From Pseudomarimonas arenosa (lineage in GTDB: Bacteria; Pseudomonadota; Gammaproteobacteria; Xanthomonadales; Xanthomonadaceae), in the NCBI RefSeq assembly GCF_014841215.1, contig NZ_JACYTR010000003.1, forward strand, positions 124,001-188,000: a stretch of 64,000 nucleotides of DNA, given 5' to 3'. Position numbers and translations under genes: made by a program. Each line of letters starts with the position of its first letter. Positions within the stretch are counted from its first letter, which is position 1. The notes under the pieces are model-generated. The model was not told where the DNA came from. It was given only the letters and a program-made list of their open reading frames with translations, and searched no databases. Shown piece by piece: positions 1-8,428 of this stretch.

Positions 1-320
1 AGGATCAGCAGCGAAGGCAGCACAAACAGGCCGCCAGCGATCAAACCTCCAGGCACTCTGTGCATGAGCCAGCCGAGGTAGGTGGCCAGCTGTTGCGCCT
101 CTGGCCCCGGCAGAAGCATGCAGTAGTTAAGTGCGTGCAGGAAACGGCGCTCGGAGATCCAGCGCCGTCGCTCGACCAACTCCTGGTGCATGATCGCGAT
201 CTGTCCGGCCGGCCCGCCGAAGCTGATCAGGCCAAGTTTCAGCCAGAACCGGCTGGCTTCGCCCAGTCTAACGGCGGGTGCTGAGATCTGCGGCGAGCTG
301 GGCGCTGAGGCAGAGGACAT
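1..320 (-). CDS. chrA: Chromate transporter ChrA family, N-terminal part (cut by window edge)
   Basis: The minus-strand frame opens at the ATG at 320 and stays open to the window edge, giving about 106 residues. The visible protein has the ChrA N-terminal signature: [18 protein letters not shown], then a segment with [12 protein letters not shown], then [16 protein letters not shown], followed by a hydrophobic helix. In this family the protein is an inner-membrane exporter of chromate (or sulfate-like oxyanions). Its ATG overlaps the TGA of the upstream response regulator gene by one base (TGATG), so it is almost certainly translated with baeSR as the third gene of one operon. The linkage suggests envelope-stress control of this exporter; the substrate is inferred from family only. 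Confidence 0.88.
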   Translation of the reverse strand, partial: MSSASAPSSPQISAPAVRLGEASRFWLKLGLISFGGPAGQIAIMHQELVERRRWISERRFLHALNYCMLLPGPEAQQLATYLGWLMHRVPGGLIAGGLFVLPSLLI

Positions 321-1015
321 CAAGTTTCACCTGGCATCTGAAACTTGTAGCCCAGTCCGTACACCGCCACCAGCGGATCACAGTCCGGCTGCACAGCCTG
401 CAGTTTGCGCCGCAGGTTGCGTACATGACTATCAACGGTGCGGTCTGATACCACTCGATGGTCTTCGTAGAGGTGAGCCACGATCTGTGCGCGACCGTGG
501 ACTATACCCGGGCGCTGACTCAAGGCGCGCAGCAGTCGAAACTCGACAGGCGTAAGGTCGAGACGTTGGCCAAACCACTGGGCAACAAATCGTGCTTCAT
601 CCAGCTGCAACACCTGCGCTTCGCTGCTTGAGGTCGGGCCAGGCCCGGAGCGGCGCAGAACGGTGCGCACTCGCGCCACCACTTCGCGTGGACTGAAGGG
701 CTTGCAGATATAGTCGTCGGCCCCGAGGTCAAGCCCGAGCAGACGATCCATTTCCTCGACCCGCGCGGTCAGCATGATGATCGGTACCTCGCTGAAGCTG
801 CGAATCTCGCGGCACAAGCTGAGCCCATCGCGTCCGGGCAGCATCAGATCGAGCAAGATCAAGTCTGGCGCCTGCTGCCGTACGCTGGAAACCACTTGGT
901 TGCCGTCAGCCATCCAGCTGACACTTGCGCCATCGGCCTGCAGGTAGTCGCGCAGGACATGAGCGAGCTTAGCTTCGTCTTCCACTATCAGCACATGTCG
1001 CCCCTGCAGGCTCAT
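320..1015 (-). CDS. baeR: OmpR-family response regulator, BaeR-like
   Basis: This 231-residue cytoplasmic regulator has a receiver domain (about residues 6-120) and a winged-helix DNA-binding domain (about 135-228). The phosphoacceptor is D56 in [11 protein letters not shown], with acidic residues in VEDE near the N terminus, T83 and K105 in [16 protein letters not shown]. The [16 protein letters not shown] and [15 protein letters not shown] stretches match E. coli BaeR closely from memory. It overlaps the upstream kinase gene by 4 bases (ATGA), and its own stop overlaps chrA. BaeR in enterobacteria controls spy and RND efflux genes; here a Spy-like gene is divergent. The symbol is inferred from similarity and context. 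Confidence 0.85.
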   Translation of the reverse strand: MSLQGRHVLIVEDEAKLAHVLRDYLQADGASVSWMADGNQVVSSVRQQAPDLILLDLMLPGRDGLSLCREIRSFSEVPIIMLTARVEEMDRLLGLDLGADDYICKPFSPREVVARVRTVLRRSGPGPTSSSEAQVLQLDEARFVAQWFGQRLDLTPVEFRLLRALSQRPGIVHGRAQIVAHLYEDHRVVSDRTVDSHVRNLRRKLQAVQPDCDPLVAVYGLGYKFQMPGET

Positions 1016-2487
1016 CTGGGTAGCCCTCGAATCAGGATACGCAAACCGCCGAGCGGCGAGCGTGAGGCTTCGGCGCTGGCGCCATGCGCTTGGGCCAGAC
1101 GTTGCACCAGGGCCAGACCGAGCCCAGCACCACCGTGTTCGCGCGAGCGCGAGGCATCGGCCCGATACAGTGGATCAAACAGCCTGTGCAATTGATCATC
1201 GGCTACACCAGGGCCGTCGTCTTCGACTATCAGGTCAACCGATTGCTTGTGCTCCACGAGTTGAATCCGAATGGTGCCTGGGGCAGGAACATAGCGCAGC
1301 GCGTTGACCAACAGGTTGTCGATCAACTGTCGCAACTGCCTGGCATCGGCATGTACATTCAACGCATCGGGTAATTCCATCTGGGCGCGCAATTCCGCCT
1401 GTTGGAAGGCCGAACTCTGAGCCTGGATGGCCTCTTGCAGCAAGCCGACCAAATCGAGTGTGCGCAGTTCTTGGTTCAGCGCTCCGGCATCGGCAGAAGC
1501 GAGCTGATACAGGTCGTCGATCAAGGCCGACAGACGGTCCACTTCGCTGGCCAGTGACTTCAGTGTGCTGCCGTCGGTGGGGCGCACGCCGTCTTGCATG
1601 GCCTCAATCTCGGCGCGCAGAATCGCCACCGGCGTGCGCAACTCATGCGATATCTCGGCGGTCCAGCGTTGCCTTGCCGTGCGCCCTTGCTGCAGGGCTT
1701 CTGCCATGCGATCAAAGCTTTGGCCGAGGGCTCCAAGTTCATCATTACGCTGCAAGTCCATGCGGGTTGCGTAGTCACCCGCGCCGACCCGGCGCGCACG
1801 TTCGGCAAGCCGAGCCAGCGGCGCTGCGAGGCGGCGCGACCACCACCAGGAAGCGGGCAACATCAGGAGCAGGACCAGTCCCGCCGCCATCGCTGCACTG
1901 CGTTGTTGGGTCTGTGCGAAAGCGAGATCGACCTGGTCGCGCATGCCGGGGCGGCTCAGGATCACCACATAACCCACCACTTCCTCGTCAACGTCGATCG
2001 CTATCCACTCGGCATCGGCCGGCGGCATGGGGGTGCCGCTGACCGAGGCCCGCTGTGCATCCATCAGGGCAAAGCGTGGCGGGCTGGCCGACGGCGGGCG
2101 CCGGCCTGCGGGGGGGCGCTGGTGGCTTCGCGGGTCGAGTTCGCCCTTGTCGTCGCCACCGCGTCTGGAGGGTGGACGCCCATCGCGCGGGCGTGGCGGT
2201 GGAGGTGGACGGTCCGAGAACTCCGGCACTGTGAGTTCGACCAGTTCATTGAAGGCATGTGGACGGTCGCGCAGCCGGTTCCAGCCAAACGTGCGGTACT
2301 CGCCACGCAGGACCTCGACCAATTTGTCTGCCGCTTCGCGGTCGCGCTGATTGATGTAGTCGACGAAGTTGCGAGTGAAAACCCACTGCTGCGCTAGCAG
2401 CAAGACGGCAACAGCGGCCAACACGGCGGCCGCGCTGGCGACAAAAACGCGATGCCACAGCTTTCCTTGGATGGTTGGGTCGGGCAT
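1012..2487 (-). CDS. baeS: Membrane sensor histidine kinase, BaeS-like
   Basis: The 491-residue kinase has a first membrane helix at about 14-34, a periplasmic sensor region, a second helix at about 197-215, HAMP (216-268), HisKA with H281 in ISHELRTPVAIL, and a HATPase domain (N box around N391-N395, DDGPGV at 423-428, GGAGLGLAL at 452-460). All catalytic motifs are intact. The periplasmic part carries an unusual Pro/Arg-rich stretch at about 92-137, including five consecutive prolines. It is the first gene of the baeS-baeR-chrA operon, with a 4-base overlap into baeR. It presumably senses envelope damage and phosphorylates the adjacent BaeR; the stimulus cannot be read from the sequence. 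Confidence 0.86.
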   Translation of the reverse strand: MPDPTIQGKLWHRVFVASAAAVLAAVAVLLLAQQWVFTRNFVDYINQRDREAADKLVEVLRGEYRTFGWNRLRDRPHAFNELVELTVPEFSDRPPPPPRPRDGRPPSRRGGDDKGELDPRSHQRPPAGRRPPSASPPRFALMDAQRASVSGTPMPPADAEWIAIDVDEEVVGYVVILSRPGMRDQVDLAFAQTQQRSAAMAAGLVLLLMLPASWWWSRRLAAPLARLAERARRVGAGDYATRMDLQRNDELGALGQSFDRMAEALQQGRTARQRWTAEISHELRTPVAILRAEIEAMQDGVRPTDGSTLKSLASEVDRLSALIDDLYQLASADAGALNQELRTLDLVGLLQEAIQAQSSAFQQAELRAQMELPDALNVHADARQLRQLIDNLLVNALRYVPAPGTIRIQLVEHKQSVDLIVEDDGPGVADDQLHRLFDPLYRADASRSREHGGAGLGLALVQRLAQAHGASAEASRSPLGGLRILIRGLPR

Positions 2488-2563
2488 ACGGCGACTCTTG
2501 GGTCCTGCTCAATTCTGCCGGACTTGCCCTGCGTGGAGGGCAGTTTGCTGCGCAAATCAGGGA

Positions 2564-2585
2564 TTTCTGCATCGTTTCTGCACAA
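2564..2585. promoter_or_regulatory. Candidate BaeR-binding direct repeat between baeS and the spy-like gene
   Basis: Two copies of TTTCTGCA start at 2564 and 2575, an 11-bp period of the kind OmpR-family dimers bind. The second copy continues as TCTGCACAA, which fits the TCTNCANAA box described for E. coli BaeR (recalled from the literature). The site is 76 bp upstream of baeS and 64 bp upstream of the spy-like gene, so it could autoregulate the operon and activate the divergent genes. Confidence 0.5.
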
Positions 2586-2648
2586 AGGCGCGGCAAGCTG
2601 GGCCCTGTCGAGAGCAATGCTCGCGCCGCAGGACTTCAGGTGAGACCC

Positions 2649-2981
2649 ATGAATACCCCATCGCTGATGCTAGCCGCCTTGCTAGCCATTGCAACGCCTA
2701 TCGCTCAGGCCGAGCCGCCCGCCGCTCCTCCACCGTTCGGTCGGCCGCCCCTGATCGAACAGGTGTTGGCGGAACTTCGAATCGATGATCAACAGCGTGC
2801 TCAGGTTCGCGCCTTGCTGGAACGTTGGCGCACCGAGGCCGATCAGGAGCACAGCGCGCGTCGCGTGCGGCACCGTCAAGAGCTGAGCGCCATCCTGAAT
2901 GACGATCAGGTCGTTGCGGTGCTGGCCGCATTGCCACCGCCACCGCACGGCAGCTCGCGTCCGACCGCACCGGCGCAATGA
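2649..2981 (+). CDS. Spy/CpxP-like periplasmic protein (LTXXQ-like)
   Basis: A 110-residue precursor starts at the ATG at 2649, preceded by AGGTGA at a suitable distance; a longer upstream frame lacks a signal peptide at its start and was rejected. Residues 1-20 form a signal peptide ending in IAQA. The mature protein has a proline-rich N terminus and then helical, charged sequence with LRIDDQQRAQVRALLERW and LSAILNDDQ, the paired motif of the Spy/CpxP (LTXXQ) family. Those proteins are ATP-independent periplasmic chaperones or stress sensors; spy is a classical BaeR target. Its TGA overlaps an ATG of the peroxidase frame, so the two genes are co-transcribed. Confidence 0.7.
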   Translation: MNTPSLMLAALLAIATPIAQAEPPAAPPPFGRPPLIEQVLAELRIDDQQRAQVRALLERWRTEADQEHSARRVRHRQELSAILNDDQVVAVLAALPPPPHGSSRPTAPAQ

Positions 2982-2995
2982 AAGAGGAAATGTCC

Positions 2996-4687
2996 ATGTC
3001 TGGTTCAAAACATGCCGTTGCGTTGATGGGATTGTTGCTCTCCGGCCTTGTGGCGGCGCAAGCACCGCCGCCGGGTGGTCCGCCGCCGCCGCCCAATACC
3101 GCCCTGGGCGAGCCGCAGGCGCCCAGCGAAAACCCGCTGACGGAAGCCAAGATTCGGCTGGGCGGAATCCTTTTTTGGGACGAGCAGATCTCGCTGACCC
3201 AAACCGTCGCCTGTGGCACTTGTCACCGTGCCTTTTCCGGCGGCGGTGATCCGCGTCCGATCGTCGATGCCGATGGCAATCGCAACCCAGGGGCAGATGG
3301 CGTGTTCGCTACTGCGGACGATGTGCTGGGTTCGGCGGGTGTGCCGGCGCACGAGGCCCAGGGGCTGTACCTGCAAGATCCGACCTTTGGCACCGCGAAC
3401 CAGGTCGGTGGACGCAATTCGCCCTCAGCGGTGAATGCCGGCTTCACTGAGACCTTGTTCTGGGATGGACGCGCCGGCTCGACCTTGCTTGACCCCAACG
3501 GTGGAGCGACCCTGATTGCTGACGGTGCTGCACTTGAGAATCAGGCCTTGGGCCCGATCGTCAATAGCGCTGAGATGGCGCGTCTGGGTGGCACTTTGGC
3601 CGATATCGAAGCCCGCATCGCGGCGGTCACACCGCTGGCACTGGCGACGGATGTACCGGCGGATTGGCAGTCATTCATCGCCGGTCGCGATTATGCGGCG
3701 CTGTTCAACGAGGCGTTTGGCTCCAGCGACATCACAGCAGCGCGCTTCGCCATGGCGGTGGCCAGCTACGAGCGCACCCTCAATGCCAACCAGACACCGT
3801 TCGATGCCGAAGCGTCCGGCACGCCTTCGCTCACGACGCAGGAGCGTGCTGGCCGTCAAGTGTTTGATCAGGCAGGCTGCAGGCGTTGCCACGGTGGCGC
3901 CTTGTTCAGCGATGACAATTTCCACTACATCGGCGTACGCGCACAGAACGCCGATCCCGGTCGCTTTGCCGTGACCGGCAACAATGCCCACCGCGGCGCC
4001 ATGCGTACGCCAGGTCTTCGCAACGTCGAGTTAAGTGCGCCCTATATGGCTGACGGACGATTTGCCACCCTGGAGGAAGTGGTCGAGTTCTACGATCGCG
4101 GCGCTGATTTCACCGCGCCCAATCTGGCGCCGCAGATCGATCCCTTGAATCTCAGCACGCAGCAGAAAGCCAATCTGGTCGCCTTCCTGAAAAGGCCGCT
4201 GACCGACCCGCGCTCGGCTGCCGAGTCGGGCCCTTTTGCACGCCCGACCTTGTTTACCGAATCGACCAACGTGCCAGTCGAAGTTGCGCCTGGTCAGGCC
4301 GGGCCGCTGAGTGCCTTGGCACCGACACTGCGCGCCCAAGAACCTGCCATCGCCAGTGGTCGCGAGTTCACTATCGCCCTTGAGGGTGCACGTCCCGGTG
4401 CCACCGCCTGGGCGGTAGTCGATAGCAGCGACCCATCGAGTCTGGTCGCTCCCGAGGGGAACTCCTTGTTCGGCGATCAGACTTTCAGCATCGATAGCAA
4501 TGGCATCGGCTCAATCAACCTCGCGCTGGGCGGCCATCAGAACCAGCTCGGCATCGACCTTTACTTGCGTGTCTACGTCGAAGAACAACCCGAACTCGGC
4601 AATGCCGGCTACGCCCTCAGCCCGGCAGTGCGATTCCGCTTGCTCGATGTTCCGCTGCCACCGGTGTTTCGCGGTGGGTTTGAGTAG
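2996..4687 (+). CDS. Secreted di-haem cytochrome c peroxidase/MauG-like protein with C-terminal extension
   Basis: The start at 2996 is chosen because AGAGG at 2983-2987 is 8 bases upstream; in-frame ATGs at 2978 and 2990 are badly spaced. The 563-residue product begins with a signal peptide ending near LVAAQ, then a polyproline stretch. Haem-binding CxxCH motifs are CGTCH (C73-H77) and CRRCH (C295-H299), the arrangement of bacterial di-haem peroxidases, which reduce peroxide in the periplasm or oxidise a protein substrate (MauG type). The family is usually about 330-400 residues; here about 160 extra residues form a beta-rich C-terminal region ending in PVFRGGFE, the F-x-x-GFE terminus also found on two other secreted proteins in this window. 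It follows the spy-like gene directly. Confidence 0.85.
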   Translation: MSGSKHAVALMGLLLSGLVAAQAPPPGGPPPPPNTALGEPQAPSENPLTEAKIRLGGILFWDEQISLTQTVACGTCHRAFSGGGDPRPIVDADGNRNPGADGVFATADDVLGSAGVPAHEAQGLYLQDPTFGTANQVGGRNSPSAVNAGFTETLFWDGRAGSTLLDPNGGATLIADGAALENQALGPIVNSAEMARLGGTLADIEARIAAVTPLALATDVPADWQSFIAGRDYAALFNEAFGSSDITAARFAMAVASYERTLNANQTPFDAEASGTPSLTTQERAGRQVFDQAGCRRCHGGALFSDDNFHYIGVRAQNADPGRFAVTGNNAHRGAMRTPGLRNVELSAPYMADGRFATLEEVVEFYDRGADFTAPNLAPQIDPLNLSTQQKANLVAFLKRPLTDPRSAAESGPFARPTLFTESTNVPVEVAPGQAGPLSALAPTLRAQEPAIASGREFTIALEGARPGATAWAVVDSSDPSSLVAPEGNSLFGDQTFSIDSNGIGSINLALGGHQNQLGIDLYLRVYVEEQPELGNAGYALSPAVRFRLLDVPLPPVFRGGFE

Positions 4688-4744
4688 GGAGGCTGGCGTA
4701 GGCGTGAAAGGCGGGCGCCAGTGGAACTTCGCAGGGCGAGACCC

Positions 4745-4890
4745 CGCTTTGCTCCCCTACCCAGGAACCTCGCTATGCGAGGCCCCTGGGCAGGCAAAGA
4801 TCGGCTCCCTAACCCCACCCCGGCCCTCCCCGAACATCGGGGAGGGAGTTCCTGGGCACCAGCCGTCGCGCCAAAACCAGTGCGAATCTA
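4745..4890 (-). repeat. Long intergenic repeat, copy 1 (family C)
   Basis: On the minus strand this reads GGAACTCCCTCCCCGATGTTCG, then a G-rich block, then TTAGGGAGCCGATCTTTGCC, then CCTCGCATAGCGAGG and CTGGGTAGGGGAGC. The same order occurs at 34913-35065 and 43207-43360 on the plus strand. It lies between the peroxidase and the kinase gene stops and appears non-coding; it contains several small hairpins such as CCTCGC-N-GCGAGG. Confidence 0.8.
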
Positions 4891-4926
4891 AGAACCATGC
4901 TGCGCGAGGCCTTTGGTGGCCTACAG

Positions 4927-7731
4927 TCAGTCAGGTCGGTCCAGCGCTACCGCTGCCGGCTTTGCTTGATGCGACTCGCCCCCTATCTCCAGCACCTGAA
5001 GCAGCGGATGGCTCGCGCCATAGCGTTGTTGCAACGCAACCTTGTGTTCGGTGGTGAACGCCGGGGGAGCGGAGCAGTTTTGCTGGAACCAGGCCAGGGC
5101 CAATCGATCCCAGTGCTGGGGGTCAAGCAGCGGGGCCAGGATGGCATCAGCGGCCTGCGCGTGCTGGCAAGCGGACTGGTGCCGACCAAGGTGTCGCTCG
5201 ATCAGGGCCAGATGGAACAGTGCCTCGCCAGCATCTGGATGCTTGGCGTGGGTGGCAGCGATCAGCGATTCGAGCGCCTGTTCGGCGGCAGCTGCATCGC
5301 ATTGTCCCTGCAGGCAGCGCAGCAGCGCCGCGCGCATGCCGGCTTGCAGCACGAAGGGATGCGGCTTGTCAGCGGCACCTTCACGCAACAACTCGTCATT
5401 GAAGTGCTGGGCGGCATCGAAACGATGGGTGGTGAAGTACAGGGCGACCAGGTTTCGCAGATCATTCAACGTATGCGGATGCGAAGGACCCGCCGCCTGG
5501 CGATGGGTTTGCAGTGCTGCCAGCAAGGCCGTTTCGGCGGCTGCGTAGTCAGCCAGGGCGAACTGGTTGTAGGCCAGATTGCCGAGCGCGGTAGCGGTGG
5601 CCGGGTGCTGCTCTCCAAACACCTTGCGCCGTATATCCAGGGCCTGCTGTTGCAGCTGCATGGCCGCCTGCCAGTCACCACGCCGGCCCTTGACACTGGC
5701 CAGGTTGCCCATGGCGGCTGAGACGATCACGTGCTCATCACCAAGCATCTGTCTCATGATTTCCAGTGCCTCTTGGAACCCACGTTCGGCCTTCTCCATC
5801 TCGCCGCGGTCACTGGCGATCACCGCGAGGTTGTTCAGCACTTTTGCCTGACTCCAAAGGTCAGCACGGTTTTGCTGCAGCTGTTCAAGGGCGCTCTGGT
5901 AAATCGGCTTGGCCTTGTCAGGCTGACCTTTGTCACGCCATACGCTGCCTAAGGCCACCAAGGCCTCGGCCACTTCGCGCGAGGGTTCGCCGAACACCTG
6001 GCGACGCAGACGTACGGCCTCCTCCAACGGGGCAATGGCCTCGTCAAGACGACCTTGGCGCAGCGCAAGTTCGCCCTCGAAGTACGCGATGCGTGCTCGG
6101 GCATCGACGGCATTGGGTGCACCTTCGCGTTGTCTGCCTGCCGCACGGGTTAACACTTCGGTCCCGCGCTCGAAATTGCCGCGCTCGATCAGCAGGCCGG
6201 CCAATACCGCTTCGGCCTGCGACTTATCGGCGGCCAGCTGATCGGGAAAACCAGCGACCGCTTCGTCCAACAGCTTCTCTGAGTCTTCCAGCAGGCCAAG
6301 TTGACGATACACCTGTCCGATGGTTTGCATCATGTGGGCTCGCACTTCGGCGGGCAGCTGCGCATCGCGGCGCAGGCTGTCGGCACCGCGATCCAGCACC
6401 TCGCGCACGGTAATCGAGTTTCCGCGTGATTCGCTGGGATCAGCGATGCGGAACATTTCAGTCATGAATTCGGCGGCTCGACTGGCCTTGTCGCGTTCGA
6501 CTGCGGTCTCCTTTAGCTGTGCCTGCATTGACACGATGAAACCAGCTGTTAGCGCTACAACGGCTGTGGCGGTGCTCAAAGCTGCCCAGTGTCTTCGAGC
6601 AAATACCCGCAAGCGATAGAACTGACTACCGCGTCTGGCCGAAACCGGCAGGCCGTCCAGGAAAGCTTCGAGATCCGAGACCAAGGCCTCCATACTGCTG
6701 TAGCGCTCGTTGGGGCGCTTGCGCAGGCACTTCATTACGATCGCATCGAGATCGCCTTTCAAACCGCGGGCGATCCGCTGACGGTTTGCCTGATCCTGAT
6801 CCGCACTGCCGCCCGAGTGCGTGCTGGGCAGACTCGGTTGACTGTCGCAAATGGCTTGAGCCAGACGATGCGGACGCGATACCACGTCACCATACGGCGA
6901 GCGTCCACTCAACAACTCGTACAGGATGACACCCAGCGCATAAACATCCGTCGCTGTGGTGATGAGTTCGCCGCGAATCTGTTCCGGCGCGGCGTAGCGG
7001 GGGGTAAGCAGGTGCAGGCCGGTTTGGGTGTCGGCCTTGGTGACGCCTATATCGGCATCGCCGACCAGCTTTGCGATGCCGAAATCGAGCAACTTGGGCT
7101 CACCGTGGGCATCGACCAGGATATTGGTTGGCTTGAGGTCGCGATGCACCACCAGGCGTTGATGCGCTGACTGCACCGCGCGGCACACCTTGATGGCCAG
7201 GGTGACCAATTGCCGAATGGTTGGTTGTCGAGTTCGACACCAGCTATCGATGCGCTCACCCTCGACATACTCCATTACCAAGTATGGAGTTCCATCACTC
7301 GTGGTTCCACCATCCAACAGTCGCGAGATATTCGGATGGTCGAGCGTTGCCAGTATTTGCCGTTCAACCCGAAAGCGCCGCTCGGCCTCCGGATCATGCC
7401 GCGCGTGCAGGCTGAGCAGCTTCAGTGCAACGCGTTGTTGAAACTCGCCTTCGTTGCGCTCGGCCAGGTACACCACGCCCATACCGCCGCGCGCGATGGG
7501 GGAAACAACGCGGTACCCGGGTATTTCTGCCGGAGGTAGTTCCGCGCTGGCTGGAAGGTCGGCCGTATGTTCGCCCAACGAAGCTGCCAGCAGCGCTTCC
7601 ACCTCGCCGCGCAAGGCATGATCATCAGCACAGGCTCGGTCGAGAAAGGCAGCACGGCTCGTGGTCGGCTGCTGTGCCGCCGACAGAAACAGCTGTTTGG
7701 CGCGACGATAGCGCTCCGACTCGCCGCTCAT
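4927..7731 (-). CDS. Transmembrane serine/threonine protein kinase with TPR region
   Basis: The start is set at the ATG at 7731, which overlaps the stop of the upstream sigma factor gene (ATGA); the open frame runs a little further but has no support. The 934-residue protein has a Hanks-type kinase domain (about 70-350) with RGGMGVVY at 81-88, K104, HRDLKPTN (D198) and DFG at 216-218, all intact. A membrane helix follows at about 394-412, then about 500 residues of tetratricopeptide repeats, which would lie outside the membrane. Pairing with an ECF sigma of the TIGR02999 kind is a known arrangement in which the kinase controls the sigma by phosphorylation. It probably acts on the adjacent sigma factor. 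Confidence 0.9.
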   Translation of the reverse strand: MSGESERYRRAKQLFLSAAQQPTTSRAAFLDRACADDHALRGEVEALLAASLGEHTADLPASAELPPAEIPGYRVVSPIARGGMGVVYLAERNEGEFQQRVALKLLSLHARHDPEAERRFRVERQILATLDHPNISRLLDGGTTSDGTPYLVMEYVEGERIDSWCRTRQPTIRQLVTLAIKVCRAVQSAHQRLVVHRDLKPTNILVDAHGEPKLLDFGIAKLVGDADIGVTKADTQTGLHLLTPRYAAPEQIRGELITTATDVYALGVILYELLSGRSPYGDVVSRPHRLAQAICDSQPSLPSTHSGGSADQDQANRQRIARGLKGDLDAIVMKCLRKRPNERYSSMEALVSDLEAFLDGLPVSARRGSQFYRLRVFARRHWAALSTATAVVALTAGFIVSMQAQLKETAVERDKASRAAEFMTEMFRIADPSESRGNSITVREVLDRGADSLRRDAQLPAEVRAHMMQTIGQVYRQLGLLEDSEKLLDEAVAGFPDQLAADKSQAEAVLAGLLIERGNFERGTEVLTRAAGRQREGAPNAVDARARIAYFEGELALRQGRLDEAIAPLEEAVRLRRQVFGEPSREVAEALVALGSVWRDKGQPDKAKPIYQSALEQLQQNRADLWSQAKVLNNLAVIASDRGEMEKAERGFQEALEIMRQMLGDEHVIVSAAMGNLASVKGRRGDWQAAMQLQQQALDIRRKVFGEQHPATATALGNLAYNQFALADYAAAETALLAALQTHRQAAGPSHPHTLNDLRNLVALYFTTHRFDAAQHFNDELLREGAADKPHPFVLQAGMRAALLRCLQGQCDAAAAEQALESLIAATHAKHPDAGEALFHLALIERHLGRHQSACQHAQAADAILAPLLDPQHWDRLALAWFQQNCSAPPAFTTEHKVALQQRYGASHPLLQVLEIGGESHQAKPAAVALDRPD

Positions 7732-8285
7732 TGCAGCGCCCGCTTCAACCAGGCCCGTGCGTGGGCCCATTCCTTGCTCACCGTGGCTGGATGGATGCCC
7801 AACACGTCGGCGGTCTCATCCAGAGTCAGGCCCGCGAAGTAGCGCAGCTCGACGATGCGCGCCGCCTGCGCATCCAGGCTATCGAGCCGCGACAGAGCTT
7901 CATCCAGGGCCATAAGTTCGGTGACATCGGCCACTGGCAAAGCCTGCGCCAACTCCAGGCTGGTGAAATCGATGTCGCCGCCGCGCTTTTCGGACTGCTT
8001 GCGCCGAAAATGATCGACCAGGACCTGGCGCATCGCACGTGCCGCACTGCCGAAGAAATGCCGTCGGTCCTCGAATACCGAGGTGTTGCCGAGCAACTTG
8101 ATCAGGGCCTCATTGACCACCGCGGTGGGCTGCAAGGTAACTGCGGCCGCAGCTCCAGCACCCATCAGGCTTCTGGCCAATTGACGCAATTCGGCATAGA
8201 CCGAGTCGATCAAGCGCTCGCGTGCGCTGTCGTCGTCGGCCCATTGGGCGAGCAGGGCGGTGACATCAGGCGGCGCCTCATTCAT
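7728..8285 (-). CDS. ECF-type RNA polymerase sigma factor paired with the kinase
   Basis: The ATG at 8285 has GGAGG about 8 bases upstream; a longer frame to 8570 overlaps the divergent gene and is unlikely. The 185-residue protein has sigma region 2 (about 20-100) and region 4 (about 130-183, with LTLDETADVLGIHPATVSKE as helix-turn-helix). It belongs to the Sig70-ECF subfamily with LQPTAVVNEAL, where the acidic region-2.2 contact motif of ordinary ECFs is replaced by an uncharged one. In such kinase-linked sigmas (Vibrio EcfP/PknT) threonine phosphorylation restores core binding; T50 and T54 here are candidates. No anti-sigma gene is adjacent, consistent with kinase control. Confidence 0.88.
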   Translation of the reverse strand: MNEAPPDVTALLAQWADDDSARERLIDSVYAELRQLARSLMGAGAAAAVTLQPTAVVNEALIKLLGNTSVFEDRRHFFGSAARAMRQVLVDHFRRKQSEKRGGDIDFTSLELAQALPVADVTELMALDEALSRLDSLDAQAARIVELRYFAGLTLDETADVLGIHPATVSKEWAHARAWLKRALQ

Positions 8286-8428
8286 CACGAATCCTCCACA
8301 TCGGCAAAGGCTACCCCGCGGCCAGCCGGCTGTCACTCCGTCGTTTGCTGAGCCACTGGCAGCAAGTTCGGCGGTAACTCGTCGCCGTTTTGCGTATGAG
8401 CAGGTATCGAAGGGGAAGAGTTGTCGAA

